From CAZDQL01 sp964507325 (GTDB lineage: Bacteria > Planctomycetota > UBA1135 > GCA-002686595), in assembly GCA_964507325.1 (NCBI GenBank), contig CAZDQL010000065.1:1-39270 (forward strand): a DNA stretch of 39,270 bases. The letters are read 5' to 3'. The stretch's first letter is position 1. Each line of letters starts with the position of its first letter. The notes beneath the pieces were generated by a model. That model ran no database searches. It had not been told where the DNA came from and was given only the letters and a program-made list of their open reading frames with translations. The position numbers and the translations under genes are program-made. This document shows positions 39,184 through 39,270 of this stretch, one piece after another.

Positions 39184-39270
39184 GGTCGGTCTCCGTATCT
39201 GCGGTTGGTTTGAATCCCGCGATTTTGCAGCCCCTCACGGGTGACTGCGCCAGGAGACCGGCCTTCTCAC

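Larger units (their letters stand above)
37855..39270 (-). mobile_element. IS110-family insertion sequence, IS1111 type
   Basis: GTGAGAAGGCCG at 37855-37866 and its exact reverse complement CGGCCTTCTCAC at 39259-39270 bracket an IS110-family transposase. Inverted repeats near the ends, about 1.4 kb total length and a long non-coding stretch downstream of the transposase are features of the IS1111 group; classical IS110 elements lack such repeats. In IS1111 elements these repeats lie a few bases inside the true ends, so the real boundaries extend slightly outward, and the right one is outside the window. The element lies just behind the STAND gene stop (37845). No target duplication is expected for this family. 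Confidence 0.85.

Noticed and set aside
37855..39213. Plus-strand 452-aa reading frame across the IS element
   Set aside because: It is the complement of the transposase gene; no motif, and the minus-strand DEDD transposase is certain.
1..39270. CRISPR array, rRNA genes, prophage structural genes, integrase
   Set aside because: No regularly spaced direct repeats, no rRNA sequence, no phage structural proteins and no tyrosine or serine integrase could be found; the only recombinase is the IS110-family transposase.

Overview
The window looks like a piece of a very GC-rich Gram-negative chromosome, most likely a planctomycete or close relative. The reasons are a large secreted FG-GAP/VCBS-repeat protein with a Cys-containing C-terminal module, a secreted sulfatase, LPS heptose genes, a proline-rich TonB, and frequent GTG/TTG starts with 4-bp stop/start overlaps. 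The phylum call is inference; no rRNA marker is present.

Left and middle (1-32.6 kb) are ordinary chromosome. A divergent pair opens the window: the 5' end of a secreted-protein gene leaving the left edge, and a TonB-like protein. Then come a DUF1579-like lipoprotein; a tightly coupled run of Nudix hydrolase, Gfo/Idh/MocA oxidoreductase, radical SAM enzyme, heptosyltransferase (waaF) and heptose-phosphate adenylyltransferase (rfaE2); an MBOAT/AlgX-type O-acylation pair; convergent ispD-ispF; ruvC with an unknown partner; a FlhG-like ATPase; a helix-hairpin-helix protein, nadC, an RsbW-like kinase and a VanZ protein; purB (ADSL-like type); a HEAT-like membrane-anchored protein and a TIGR01777 epimerase; the FG-GAP protein and sulfatase; an OPT-family transporter with a coupled small membrane protein, divergent from a GT39-like/TPR fusion; a TIM-barrel protein; and a DHH phosphoesterase coupled to thiD.

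Four copies of one 213-214 bp repeat with inverted ends (975-1188, 12412-12625 inverted, 16042-16255, 30229-30441) sit only between genes, three of them 0-3 bp after a stop codon. I do not recognise the family.

The right end (about 32.66-39.27 kb) is accessory DNA. It begins at a tRNA-Gly(GCC) gene cut off after its anticodon arm. About 1 kb of non-coding, decayed-looking DNA follows. Next come a coupled two-gene module of unknown function (a helical 312-aa protein and a 149-aa protein with a glycine-zipper membrane segment), a divergent STAND NTPase with an Mrr-like nuclease domain (an Avs-like defence protein) under its own short-leader promoter, and an IS110-family element of IS1111 type. 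The element's 12-bp inverted repeats can be seen at 37855 and at the last base of the window, and a strongly foldable stretch downstream of its transposase is a candidate bridge RNA. My best candidate for a new system is the two-gene module plus STAND nuclease in this tRNA-linked island. The 214-bp repeat family is the second candidate.
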